Position numbers and translations under genes: made by a program
Source of the DNA: Epiperipatus broadwayi
Lineage: Eukaryota > Onychophora > Udeonychophora > Euonychophora > Peripatidae
Assembly: GCA_028023455.1 (NCBI GenBank)
Contig: JAQFVV010012509.1
Coordinates: 2,048,001-2,112,000 of the forward strand
Direction of reading: 5' to 3'
DNA length: 64,000 nt
Part shown: positions 46,270 through 58,600 of the stretch, in pieces
How the letters are laid out: each line of letters begins with the position of its first letter
How positions within the stretch are numbered: the stretch's first letter is position 1
Notes under the pieces: generated by a model
Told to the model about the DNA's origin: nothing
Seen by the model: the letters and a program-made list of their open reading frames with translations, nothing else
Databases searched by the model: none

Positions 46270-46900
46270 CTGTAGATCAAGACCTTAAATGAAGTACATG
46301 AATGAGACATTGTCCGACTTTGTAAAGTAGAAATTTAAAAAATTAAGAGATATTGATTTGAAAAATGAAGTTGTATTTTACTATAAAGGCATAAATAATG
46401 TAAACACAAGTGAAGTTGGAATCCTTATATATAAAACAATATTCTGGAGATTAGCAGTATATAATTAGAGTAGCAACATTATTCAATTTAAAAAATGTAG
46501 ATAATTAACATTTATGTCCCAATAAGTTTTCTTTCACACTAAATGATGTGTGAATCGACCAATCATTGTTTGAATTTGGCATGAAAAATTTTAATGCTAG
46601 CATTGGAAAATTTATGTAAAATGAAAATGCAGTAGTAAATATGAAAATAAATTTGCAGATATAGAAAAACTGTGCATAAGGATTTTTTTTATATAAGAAA
46701 TATATATGAATGCTTGCAAATGGATACAATGAAGATAAGATAAATTTTGATTAATGAAAAATAGAAATTTAGCAGTGTAATGGCATTAGTAGATTCAACA
46801 CAGACACAGTTATATTCAAATAATGAAGTATAAATTTAGTACATGTTGATACAAGTCTAGAGAAACAAATATAAGTGAAGATAGTTTTAACAGTCAATGT
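46270..46900 (+). pseudogene. LINE endonuclease remnant
   Basis: The plus-strand reading carries YYKGINNVNTSEVGILIYKT (family: W.G......GVG.l..k.), IINIYVPI (I.cYAPT block) and then FGMKNFNASIGKFM, matching the GDFNA.IG catalytic block of LINE EEP endonucleases, followed by NEDKINFD (family: N..G..l..f). Stops are frequent. No reverse transcriptase follows before 49800. It aligns with a different endonuclease subgroup from the one at 16785-17425. Confidence 0.6.
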
Positions 46901-49804
46901 TCCTAACTTTTTAAAAAATTTTCATGTGCGTAAGCTAAACATTTAGGGGTTAGATGCCAAGCAAACTTAGGATTTTTTTTTTCACTTTGCCAACCTGGCC
47001 ATCTATCTAGTTATTGATCAATAAATGGGTATCTAGATATTCTGTGGTAGCGAATAAAATAAGGGAAGCAGTTGTCTAGCCTGATGAGCTAATATTATCT
47101 TTATAGTTTTTCTAAAGAGAGATCATTGCATTGCAGTGGACTATTTTAAGACTGTTTTACATATGTGTAAGTATTTATAATAAAAATCTAAACATTCTTT
47201 ATTAAATTATTGAAAACTGTATATTACAAATATCTTTTTTTTTTCTAAATATATTATTGTTTATTTAGACATATATTCTTAATATTTTATTTAAAAACAA
47301 TATTTGGTTTTTTTTATTTTTTTAATTGTTTATAGCATCCTCAAAGAATTTCATGTGCAATTAAGTAATTATTGCTTATTTGTTCACATATTATTATAAT
47401 TAATATATACTCATTTAAGCAATTTAAAGTTTTATATATATACACACACAAACTATTACAAATTATTTTTATTGTAATTTATATTTACTTAACTGTTTTT
47501 AATTTGTTTAATATAAATTATATTTTTTTAATCTAAGTATTATTAGGATTTTTTTTATTTTTTAAAATTTATTTTTATATCTGTACTTTTAAGTTCATGA
47601 TTTATGTTTTGTTTTTTGTTTTTTTATATGTAAGTAGCTAATTTTTTTAATTATGTTTATCTTAATCTTATTTTTATTGATTGTTATTTTGCCAATACAA
47701 GATATATACAGTATATGTCAAGTAGTTATTAATGAATAATGCATATATATTTTTTATTTTTATAATTTTTTGATTAAATTTTTTTTTTTTTTATAGATTT
47801 GCATTATACTAATATTTTGTTTTTTATAATACCAGTTGTATATCTTGACATGGTTCAATTTTGAACAAAAGTTAATTTGATGGAAATAAATGTTTAATTT
47901 AATTATGTAGTTGTCTATTAAATTGATTATATTCAATTCAGGAAAAAGTATATAAGAAAGGCGACATAATGGTTTTAAAAGTAATATCATCAAGTGAAAT
48001 ATATATGTGAATGATCTTTTAAATCAAAGATATAACATAATTCATATTTATTTGGGGGGTCATCTGATAAAATAGTATTGTCATTTTGGTGAAATAATAT
48101 TTGTCTTCATCTAAGTTGTTCTATAGTTACTACAAAGATATTTATAACTAGTGTATACTGATTAATTAAATCATAGACTGGAATAGAATATATGAAATCA
48201 CAGAACAAAATGGTATTTTTGTCCAGTCAAAAAATAAAAACAGAACAGATTATTGGTTAGATTTAAAGTTAGCTATTGCTTTTTATTAATTTATGTTACG
48301 AGATTCTTTCATATGTAGTAATGTCTGATATTTCAAAAGCTTAGACAGCAAGCAAACAATACAGCCAAGACTTGTTTTTTCACCAATTATGATTTATACA
48401 AATATATACAAACAAATACTGCTAGATTAGCAGACATCTTTATCACTAAGATTTAGTTGTCAGATTAATTTACTTTTTTGTTTAATATTGCAATCAAAAA
48501 ATAAATAATTTCAAAATAAAATTATAGTAATAGTGGCAGAAATCTTAAGTGTTCAACATGGAATCGTTATATCAATGAAAGTCATTAATTGAAATAGAAA
48601 ATGTTATCATAATTGCTATTGACTGATATAACAACCATTATAAAACTTTTTTTACAGTGTTTCTGCTTTATGTAAAGTTTCAGATATCTTTATCAGGTTT
48701 TGTGTGTGTTTTTGATTTAGTTTTTTCTTCAACAATTTCGTTCATCTTATAGTAGATTTTTTTAAAAAATACATAAAATATTAATTTTAATAATGAAGCA
48801 GAAAAATAGAGTCAAAAATATTGTTTGGTATAGAAGATAATTTCTAAAAGAGAAAGTTTTAAAGTTTGCAGTTTACTTAAATGTTCTGAATATGGTATGA
48901 CTATATGAACAATCTATACCATTTTTTTAAAAAAAACTACCCAAATAATGAAAGAGATTTTCAGATTGAGCAGTTTATGTTGTAATATCATAGAGCAATT
49001 GAAAACTTTTCATAATGTGGATTAATCAAATGCAAATGACAAATTATGGCATCAACGATCATTTATTTGTGAAACGGTCGAGCAGCTAATGATTTTTTTT
49101 TTTTGGTAAGTTTCCCACTATAAGTGCTATTATTGCTAAGGGATTGTCAGCAAATTATGATTCACAAACTCAAAAAAAAAAAAAAATCGAATGCACAGTA
49201 TTGTAAAGCATGGAGATGCTGCAAATGCATGTAGGATTGCTGCTAAATGTTAACTTGCAAGAAAGTAAAATGTTTTGAAATCAATGGTTTATAAATTTTT
49301 ATTAGGATTTATAAGTTTGTTTGTTTCTTTTATTTAATTTTATGCTTGTAAAAAATGGAATTTTAGATTTCATTAAAATAACACTTAATTTTGTATGCTT
49401 GTTTTGGATAGTAACTTTTGTTTAGGCTGTGGATCTAGACTCATAAATATATCCATTTCAGTGTATCCTATATTGAAAGTATGAATTTCTGGAACCAATT
49501 TATTTGTTTTTGAGAGCCTACTACAGATGATAGTTTAGGCTTTTTTACGATGATGATTGTCAAAGTTCTTTCCTGATGAAAAAAATAGAAATTGTCATGG
49601 AAAAGCCAAACCATCATCTATACAGAAGCCTCATTGCCCAGATTAAAAAAAAAAAAAACATTTAAATTTGAGTCACTGATCAGTCTTCACTACTTTAAAT
49701 ATGATTTTTTTATTTGTTATATTTTATTTTGTGGTACTGCTTGTAATATCTACGGAGTTTTTAATTTTTAGTTTTTACTCATAAAACAGTTGATCTATAC
49801 CTCC

Positions 49805-49985
49805 AAAAAAACTTGTGTCAAGCCACTATGAAAAGGTATAAATCTATAGATAAATTTTCACTTAATAGCACTGGGTAAACTTTCAGCAAATTCTTGCCAG
49901 TATCATAACGCAAAATTAATTAACTGTGCCAGGAGGTGGATAAATTTATAATTTATAAAATATGCAGATTACTGCAGCAAGAAAA
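49805..49985 (-). repeat. Direct repeat, left copy (about 180 bp)
   Basis: Shares AAGCCACTATGAAAAG, TTTTCACTTAATAGCACTG, AAAATTAATTAA and TTTATAAAATATGCA with 51774-51957 (about 80% identity). A shorter diverged copy lies at 58795-58905 (TATGAAAAGGTA, TGCCAGTATCATA). The pair brackets a block with Penelope-like traces and could be pseudo-LTRs. Confidence 0.7.
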
Positions 49986-49999
49986 GTAAATTATAAATG

Positions 50000-51770
50000 T
50001 CAGATATTCCATTTTTTGACAAAGGGACACAAGTCTCGTCTCTTTCCTATTAATTCAATTCAGGTCTCTTGCAATAATCATGCCTCTTTGAACTTTCTCT
50101 TATGATCATCATCCCTGTCTATGCAGATGGTCTTAATGTTAGAAGGGGAAAACTTATCTTGTAGCAAGCTCGTGATCGGGAAAATTGACTTATGTTTCGG
50201 TCCTGTTTAGCCTTTTATAAAAATAGGAGTGCTGGGCAACTCTCATAGATCTAATTATTATTTCGAAACTCCCCATAGTCCACTACTCTACAAGCTGAAG
50301 ACGGGCATGAAATGTTATAGATTATTTGAGGAGTGTGTTCTAATGGAGTTTTGTCTTAATTGAACAATGGCCGAGCAAATTTTTCGAAATTTTGTTGCTA
50401 TGCTAGGAATATATGGGAGGCTAATCCATGGCATAGGCGGAATGTCATTTTTTTTTACTATATTTATTAAAGTCACAAGTTTTTAGCCAATGTCTGTGAG
50501 GTCTTTGGTGAATTCTTTTATGTTAATTTTTCTATCAGCTTTATTTTTATACAATTTTTTGTTTCAATGCAAAAATTCTTTTAGTCCAGCTATTTTGCAT
50601 TCAAGTGGCACGTTATATTTGGGATGGGTAGCACCTCTCACTTGGATCGGTTTCACAATCATTTTATAATCGAGCATCGATTTATTTTTGAATCCATAAG
50701 TCAAAAAAGACCGAATCCGAAGTCATTGATTAACCAATCGGCAATTAATTTTGTAGCTTTAAAATAATATGCTTCCATAAAATTTAACATCAGTCTTAAT
50801 GGAAAGCCTTCTTTATGAAGCTTATGTGTTAGCAAATAACCATGGGGGTATTGCCGTTGAAGAATACTTTGCACGTGTATAAGTCTTATTGCAAAATTTG
50901 CACAAAATTACTGAAATAAATTTATCTTTACACATTTTAATATTGTATGAATTAACATTTATGAATTTTTAAGTTTGCAATTTGTGCATTTATTGTCAAA
51001 TTAAAATCGCCATTTATAAGGACTAAACTTTGCCCTTGTCTTCCTTAATGCAAACTGTGTTATTATTCATACAAAATTGTTTGACTTTTGCTATTTTTTT
51101 TAGCCCAATCATTATTTATTTTATTAAACTTATACGAACTAATCAATCTAGCAGTTCTCTCAATTATTTTCTCTTTTGCAACTGAATGTTTAAAATTTGC
51201 TTTAAAGTCCACAAATAATTCCATTTGCGGTAGCTTCCATTGTCCATCAATGAATTTAGAGTCCAGTTTAAGAATATTGCTGATTGGCTCTGGGTGTGTG
51301 ACTGTCGATAAATTCATTCAGTTATTGAAATCACTGTGACCCAAAGCTATACCTTGCTTGGCAATAAGGAACTTTAATTTTCTCTCATATTTAGCATTCA
51401 GTTTAAGTGCTATAATTCTGCAATGATCTAAGATTTTCATCGGGATTTTAAATATATTTTCCATTCATTTTAGTCTACATTTCTTGATTTTGAAATTTGA
51501 ATGCATCCTTTGATTATATTATGAAATAACATCACTTTTAAATTAAGAATCATTTTCTCCCATTTATAAATATTAGCGTTGATCTACAGATTACAGCAAT
51601 TTGGAAAAATCTTGTGGGTCAAACATGATTTTAAAAATTGTCTTTTCTGTTTGATGACAATTGATTTATTCATTTTAAATGCCCTCTTAATAAATTATGC
51701 GTGTTCCAAGCTATATAACAATGTCATTATTTAACATGAAACTCTTTTCATATACTAATAAAATATTCTG
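50000..51770 (-). pseudogene. Decayed Penelope-like coding block (tentative)
   Basis: The minus strand holds an 84-codon open stretch (51063-51317: NILKLDSKFIDGQWKLPQME, then KIIERTARLISSYKF). Next, at about 51020-51055, comes VCIKEDKGKV, resembling the I.KADKG motif at the start of Penelope-like reverse transcriptases. The rest is too shifted to read. Placement between direct repeats fits a Penelope-like element with pseudo-LTRs, but the assignment rests on one motif. Confidence 0.35.
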
Positions 51771-51773
51771 GAA

Positions 51774-51957
51774 AAAACTTGCACTGAGTTAAGCCACTAT
51801 GAAAAGATATAACTGTATAGATTTATTCTCACTTAATAGCACTGAATTAATTGGGCGAATTTTCACTAGAATCAATGCAAAATTAATTAATTAAATGCGC
51901 CCAGAGTACAATGAATATATAGTTTATAAAATATGCAAATTATTGCAGCAAGAAATC
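51774..51957 (-). repeat. Direct repeat, right copy (about 180 bp)
   Basis: Counterpart of 49805-49985 in the same orientation, ending in TATTGCAGCAAGAAA, which corresponds to TACTGCAGCAAGAAA in the left copy. Confidence 0.7.
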
Positions 51958-53344
51958 TTTATTCAAATTGTGAATAATCTTTTTTCCAATTGAAGATAAA
52001 TATTAATTTGACCATAATATTTTAAATCTGTCAATTAATGTGGATTATTCTATATTGTACTGGGAATCCTTACTAAGCCCCTTTTACTAGACCATTCTTG
52101 GTCAATGACATATAATAACCAAGGCAGCTATTTAATACACTAAAATTATTATACAATGAAAACTCTCTTAAATTTTATTCAAAATGGTTTTGATTATTAT
52201 CAGCCTCATACTTGGTGTGCACAAATCAGAAAACTATATCAAATTTGCACAGCACATATGGAATTATTCCAAGCCCAGATAAATAATCAAACAAGATTTA
52301 ATATTAATTTCCTGTATTATTATGAAAGAGATTGAATTAATTGTTGTTAGCTATATTTCCTGATTTCTTTCTATGCTTTTTCACACCCTTTCCAAAAGGG
52401 AATCATAATGAAATACAGATTAAAAAATTCCTGTATTGTAATCCCAATAATATATGCTTGCTCAATACTTCTCGAATTATCATTATAAGCATATGGATAA
52501 TAAAACTAGAATTAATAATTCAAGTTTGTATGGAGTGAGATATGGAGATATTTAGGTACTTATATTAAAGTAGGTTATAACTTACCATAATTTATTAATC
52601 TCAGATCCATTACCAATATTTAAAATGGAAAACAGTTAGACTGACACATAAAAAATAAATAAAATATGTATTCATCTAGTATAAAGGAAAAACCTTCTCC
52701 CCCTGTTTCTTCGATTATATAAAAAGATGGCTATAGGTACGTGTTCAAACATTTATTGGATAACATTTTGAAGAAAGGGAGAGGAAATCATCCGATTAAA
52801 TGTTTTAAATATAAATATTTTGCTTAAAATTTTAGAATAAAAATCTATACATACACACGTCTATTGATACATATATATATAGCACATGTATGATTGTGTA
52901 GATCATGTATAAATATGATAAAAGAGGAGAAAAAATAGTTTCTAAGTGTAGATAGTTTAAAGAAAAAGTCAGGAGAAGTGAAGGGAAATGGACTTAACGA
53001 ACATAGTGTATATATTTAGTGGAGTAACAAGAGATATGGATGACAAAATAAGTAATGCAATGGAGATAGCTAAAGAATAAGTAAGATGGAGGAAGAGGTA
53101 AAGGATGTAGAAGTAAAATTAAATGTGTTAGAGATGAAAAGTGAGCAAATCAAGGAATTAATGAATAGAAATGATAAGTAAATAAGGAAAGTCCAGAAAG
53201 TGGCCTAGGGGACTCTCCAAATAGAGGATGTTGAGATGTAATTGCGAGAGAAAATAAAAATAGGTATGTAAGAGTATGTTTGCCTTGAGCTAAAATTAGA
53301 GATAAGGTAAAGAAAGATGGGAGAAGGTGATATGTCTATGTTAT

Positions 53345-53659
53345 GGTAGGGACAAATAATTTGTCAAAGTCATCAAAGAGAGCAATGGATCAGTACAAAG
53401 AATTGATTAGCCATTTGAATGAGATTAAAGAAACAGTGGGAATAGTTGGATTACTACCAAGATTCGACAAAAGAGATTGAAAAACTTATGCGAGAGATAT
53501 TATGTTATGTTTGTCGATGTGTGGGATTTTTTTATTAGTAAGAGGGAGAAATATAGTAAAGATGGATTGCACTTAGCAAAACAAGGACATGAAGCAATAG
53601 GGGATTTGATTTATGAAAAATGTTATGGAGATAGGGTTTTAAATTACAGTATTATCTAA
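53345..53659 (+). pseudogene. SGNH-hydrolase-like domain of LINE
   Basis: VGTNNL (block III-like GxND/GTN position), GLLPR, YVMFVDVWDFFISKREKYSK then DGLHLAKQGHEAIGDLI, which matches the block V DxxHl..G motif with catalytic Asp and His. Some CR1-like LINEs carry such an esterase domain beside their endonuclease and polymerase. A frame break lies near 53477. It is not a host lipase gene. Confidence 0.6.
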
Positions 53660-55370
53660 CAGTAGATTAAGAATGGACTGGATGTAAGAAATAAACAAAG
53701 GGTATTTGATTTAGATATAAAGGTAGATGTTGAGAGGGAATGGGTCTGCAAAACTAATGATAAACATCTAATTACAAATGTAATAGAGAAAGAATCAAAA
53801 GAATTTATTAAAGGGTAGTAAGAAAGGAAGAAATTATTAAAATCGGATATTTGAATATGTAAGGTGGTAGAAGACTCAAAAAAAAGAAGCTGAAATTAAA
53901 GTAGTTAAACTGAAGAACTAGATGTATTGGCAGTAGTGGAAAGACATCTAATAGAAAAAGAACCTACACTGGAGGTCTTGGTATGGCAGAGTATAAATAG
54001 AAAAGAAAAAATAAATGGTGGTATAGGAGTTATGTCAAAAATACTGTAAAGTGTCAAAAACATTTGCGATTTGATATAAGATTAGGAAGACAAGAATGGA
54101 TGGTGGCTATAGTGTATATATGAGCACTGAAGACAGTCAAACTATAATGGAGTGGAACAATGGCATATGTGAATGCCTAATTAAGAGTATGCATAATTTC
54201 AAAAAAAAAAGGGAGGAAGAACATAATTGTTATAAGAGATATGAATGGGCATATTGAAGAAGTGTGATAGAATAATAATAAAAGTAGAAAGGATAGTGAA
54301 AGATGTGGATAAAATAAAAATAGAAGAAATCATGGAAGAGTTTGTTGGGGATGAACAGAATATAAGGACTGGTCTGCTGAAGTAAAAAAATGTGACAAAT
54401 AGAATTTTAGATGATAATATTCATAAAAATAAAAGTAATAGAAAAGTGAGAATTAATAAAAGTGGAAAAGAGATGAAAAAAGCATGCAGAGAATAAAACA
54501 AAGAAACTTTAAAAGATATTCATATTAAATGGGAAAACTATTTTTTAAAAAAAGAAATTGGCTAAAATAGATAATTATGGAGAGAGAACGGAATTAAACA
54601 GTAAATTATTGGAGGAAAAGTGGAAGAGATGGGAGTAAAAAATTTGGGAAATATATTAAAAGAAGGAGTGTTTTGGAGAGGGAAATAGTATTACTAAATG
54701 AAGGGAAATAGTAATACTAAATGAAGAGGAAAAAGTGTGTAGCTCTGGAGAAGAATTATAGTCAATTTTAAATAAATATATAATAGATATAGAAAAGATG
54801 TTAGGTGCAAAGGACAGAGTGATAAACATAAAAGCATATAGTAGTGGAAATATTTGCTTTACAGAAAATGAATTGAATGAAGCAGGGAAATTGAAAGGCA
54901 AGATTAGATGGATGGACAGCAGAGATATTAATGAATTTGGAAAATACAGCAAAATTAAATATATTATGTTTTAATAAGATGGCACAGAAGAATTTTCAGA
55001 TAGCTGGAATAGTACAAGAATAAGGCTATTATTTAAAGGAAAAAGGGTAATGATCATAGAAAGTTAAACAATTATAGACCAATATCGGTAATATAAATTT
55101 TTTGCATATATGGTGGCTGGAAGGATTGCAAAATGGATAGAAGAAAATAATATAGTGGGTGAAATGAAAGAGGTTTTAGAATGGGTAGGTATATAGGAGA
55201 TAGTTTATTTGTAGTCTCACAACTTGTAAATATGAGTGGGAATATGGGTAGACAGTAGATATAGAGAAGGCATATGGTAGAGTAAATACAAATTGATTAT
55301 AGGTAAGTTTAGTAAATTTGCGAATGAATGGAGCTTTAGTGGATCTTATTAAGCGATTGTATGAAAGTAA

Positions 55371-55660
55371 TTATGTATCAATTAGGCAATATAGAATCAG
55401 AGTTAAAAGCAGGGTGGGATTAAGGCAAGGATGCCCTAAATCTCCTATTTTGTTTTTGTTATATTTGTGAGAAATGGAGAGAGCAATAGAAAGACTATAA
55501 AGAGAGGTAGAGATGCCATTAATAGGTGGCAAAGGAATAATATACCTTATTGGGTCCTTTTTGCTGATGATATCTTCTTGTGCACAGAAACTAGGAAAGA
55601 TGGAAGTTATTCTGAAGACATATGCAAGGATGGGGAAAGACATTGTGATTAAATTTAATT
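55371..55660 (+). pseudogene. Reverse-transcriptase palm remnant of SGNH-type LINE
   Basis: GLRQGCPKSPILFLLYL (RQGCPLSP..F palm block) then, after stops, WVLFADDIFLCTETRKDGSY with the catalytic FADD. An internal near-repeat (AAAGATATGGAAGTTATGCTGAAGAC at 55672 resembles AAAGATGGAAGTTATTCTGAAGACA at 55597) shows a local tandem duplication of about 80 bp just after the FADD box. Confidence 0.7.
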
Positions 55661-56000
55661 AAGAAAAATCGAAAGATATGGAAGTTATGCTGAAGACGTG
55701 TGCAAGGATGTGGAAAGAGATTGTAATTAAATTTAGTTAAGAAAAATCAAAAGTAGTGATAAATGCTAGAAACAGAGAAGAGAAGGAATTTTTACTGGGG
55801 GATATAAAGTTAAATGTGGTGAAGAGGTATAACTATTTGGGAATCATTTTAAGTAACCAGAGAAATTGCTTGGATGAATGGGAGAAAAAAATGATAAATG
55901 AAGCAAAAAAAGAAAGGGAGTGATAAAGAAATTAACAGTTTTTATATAATAAATATGATGTAGCAGAGGTAACTTATGGTAATGGTACTTTATGTGTTAG

Positions 56001-56176
56001 TAAAGGGTTATTAGTAAAAACTTTAATATTTGTGTTAATATTAAGAATACACACACATATATAATCGACTATATATAAATAAATAAATCAAATAAAATAA
56101 ATGACAAACTTTTATTGATTTCTTCTAGCGCTTTTAAAGGAATAACCTTCATTTTCATTATATAAAGGGTTATTAG
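56001..56176 (-). mobile_element. 148-bp retroposed fragment with 14-bp target duplication
   Basis: TAAAGGGTTATTAG is present at 56001-56014 and 56163-56176. The insert 56015-56162, read on the minus strand, starts TATAATGAAAATGAAGGTTA, includes AAAGCGCTAGAAGAAATCAA and ends in an AT-rich tail. That resembles the 3' ends of Penelope-like elements or LINEs. It splits the LINE reading frame between TLCVSKGLL and GYLEKVPKE. Confidence 0.75.
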
Positions 56177-57687
56177 GTTACTTAGAAAAAGTACCAAAAG
56201 AATAGGAAGACATGCATTAGATGCAAATATGTGGATGACTAAGGAGGCAATTCAAGGAGAAATGGGATAATCAAGTTTTTATATGAGAGATGCAAAAAGG
56301 GAAATGAAAATATTTGGTAGATTGCAATTTATGGATTGTAAGAGAATAGCCAAAATAGTATTTAATTGGGTTACAAGTAAAAGATAGGCAACCAAATTGG
56401 TGAGAAAGGTAGTATGATATGCACATTTGCATAAAGATTTCATGTCGGTACACTTGTACAAAAAGGAGGTTGATTGCATTAGGAAAATTGTTGAGTGTTA
56501 TAGTGGCAAAGAATAGGATAGAAGAATAGATGCATTAATAAAAAATAGGGAGTTGGAGATATGGAAAACTAGTATTGAAAGTACAAAGAGTTTAAATATA
56601 TATAGAAATAAACAGAATATTGGATGTGAGTTAATTTATGATAATAGCAAAGAAAGTAGTTTATTTTTTAAGGCTTGAACAGAATCATTAGCAACAAGGG
56701 AATCTATACATAATTGGAGAAATGTGGGTGATTTAGTCTACAAGTTATGTAAGGAAGGCATGGAAAATATTAGGCATCTTAATGAAATATAAATGCTTAC
56801 AAACACAAAGGATAAGGTTGTTTTTATGCTGGGTTTGGGGGGGGGGGATCTAGATATCAAGACCATAGAGTGGACAATGGCAATGTTGTGGAAATGGAAT
56901 GGAACCGGATAGAATAGAATATGGATAAAACTGAAGAGATTTTTATCTCCAATAAAGAAGTCATAGTGCATTGCATTACTAGACGTACTTTGGTAGTTCT
57001 GACAGTATGTGGCAAGGTTTTCCATTTAAAGTGCTTAAATAAGATTAGGAAAAATATAAAAGATGTATGCTGCTTGTAGATCATGTATAAATGTAATAAA
57101 AGAAATGGGAAAAAAAAGGTTTTTAAGTGTAGATAAGTTAGAAAGCTAGATTAATCTTAATGAAAACTTGAAGAATTTTATGAATCAGAAGAGGAATTGG
57201 ATAAGGTATATGTATAGAGATATATTGGAAGGATTTATGAACAGTAAAAGGAAGAAAGAATATTGATTGCTAATCTAAAAGGGGAAGCTAGCTATGAATA
57301 TTTGAAGATGAGGTCAATGTACAGAAAATCTTTAAAAAGGTTGAATGTAAATCAAGTGCAAAATAAATTGAATGGAAAAGTTTAGAAATACAGATATTTG
57401 TTAAGTTGGAAGGAAAAAGATTCTTTAATAAAATATTATTAGTCATTTTGTAGAAAGATAGGAATTTTGGGAAATGGAGGAGACTATTTAGAATGAAAAA
57501 AAATAGAGAATTCAGACCTAATCTGAAGTGAGAAATTGACTTTGGAAAAAATGTTCTGAATAGTTGTTTTCTTTTTTTTTATGACTATCATTTTCTATTT
57601 ATATTTCTCTTTTTAATTTTGTCATTAAAAATATTTTTTTAGTTATTATTTTTAATTTCAATATTTTTAAAATTATTTTTATTTTAG

Positions 57688-57809
57688 GTTTTAGTAATCA
57701 ACCGCCTATTCTATCTCATGCTCCTTCACCTATTCATCCTCAGTTGTCAACATCACCAATTCCTTCACCTCAGCCTTTGCCTGTACCTCAAACTCTTCAA
57801 GTAACTCAG
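57688..57809 (+). CDS. EIF4ENIF1: 4E-T (EIF4ENIF1) internal exon F
   Basis: Acceptor ATTTTAG at 57681-57687, donor GTAAAG at 57810. With the base from exon E it completes Gly of RIPSPIG and continues FSNQPPILSHAPSPIHPQ, then a Ser/Pro-rich tract with repeated SP(I/Q)P units, ending VPQTLQVTQ in phase 0. RIPSPIGF followed by Gln/Pro-rich sequence is the arrangement seen in animal 4E-T. 41 codons in all. The remaining C-terminal exons lie beyond the window. Confidence 0.9.
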
Positions 57810-58149
57810 GTAAAGTATTTAGCACATATTTTATTTTGCATAATATTTGGATTATTAGTTTTATTCAAAAATATTTTAGAATGGAATTTGGATTTAAAAA
57901 GTTTAGAGGATCAAATGATGTAATTAGAATGATGAACACTGTTAAGAGAAGTACAGAAAGCAGATGAGAGGATAATGTTTGACCATTGATCTTCTAAGGG
58001 ATATTTGATAGAAAAAATAGGATATCCTGAAGAAAAAAAATATAGATTTGAAGATATGTGCATTAGGAAATTTTATATTCGGAAAAGCTTTGTTCTGTAT
58101 TTTATTTATATTTAATTAAATTGCTATATAAATTTTTGAAGGAAAGTAT

Positions 58150-58600
58150 GATCATTGTCTCAGCTTTGTTGATGATATGAAAGAACTTGTAAATAGTAAT
58201 GAAGTGTTTAAATATTTAGTAGAATTGATGAAGTTTGTAAAAAAAAATTGGGATAAATAATTTAAGCTAAAACTAAGTAGATAAAGAGGAAATTAATATT
58301 ATCAGACAAAAAATTGTGAAGAATATATTAAATATTTGGAAAATTGTTTAATTGACATAGATGTCATATAGATTGTAAATTATATGGAGCAAAGACTTTA
58401 ATGTTTCGAGAAAAAAAGGAGGGAAAATAAAAAACAAGCAATGTGTATTTAGAGAAGAATGGGAACAAAACAAACAATTCAAAAAGAATTTATATATTTA
58501 AAAAAAGAAGATTATTAGTTAATTTTAGAAATTTGGATGAAGTATATGTTTCATGATTGGATGATTGTAAAATATATGTTAGGACAGTGTAAGAGGAGAA
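58150..58600 (+). pseudogene. Reverse-transcriptase relic
   Basis: LSFVDDMKELVNSNEVFKYL (F.DD catalytic position, normally FADD) followed by EYIKYLENCLIDID (YKYLG-like) and a broken C-terminal region. Only these two spaced motifs support it; LINE clade unknown. Confidence 0.4.

Larger units (their letters stand above)
52897..57145 (+). mobile_element. Decayed LINE with SGNH-like domain, bracketed by about 70-bp direct repeats
   Basis: A 4.2-kb plus-strand non-LTR element. Order of parts: a coiled-coil-like segment (KLNVLEMKSEQIKELMNRND, about 53110-53180); an SGNH-esterase-like domain (VGTNNLSKSSKRAMDQYKEL, IVGLLPR, KDGLHLAKQGHEAIGD; 53345-53620); endonuclease traces (LAVVERHLIEKEPT, about 53930; DMNGHIEE, about 54240); reverse transcriptase (INEKQGC-type RQGCPKSPILFLLYL at about 55420, FADDIFLCTE at about 55558); then YGNGTLCVSKGLL and a C-terminal KLCKEGMENIRHL zinc-region relic. 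TAGATCATGTATAAAT...TAAAAGA...AAGTGTAGATA occurs at both ends (52897-52970 and 57077-57150). Stops are everywhere. Interrupted at 56015-56162. Confidence 0.75.
44423..57687 (+). other. 4E-T intron 5 (about 13.3 kb)
   Basis: Contains an ATT/ATG microsatellite, a LINE endonuclease remnant (46270-46900), direct repeats around a decayed Penelope-like block (49805-51957) and a long decayed SGNH-type LINE (52897-57145). In 44850-46265, 46900-49800 and 51960-52890 I see only AT-rich sequence. In 57150-57560 a frame-broken stretch (LIANLKGEASYEYLKMRS) looks protein-derived but is unassigned. Confidence 0.85.

Noticed and set aside
53477-53659. Host SGNH lipase or esterase gene
   Set aside because: It is flanked in order by LINE endonuclease and reverse-transcriptase relics and is frame-broken.
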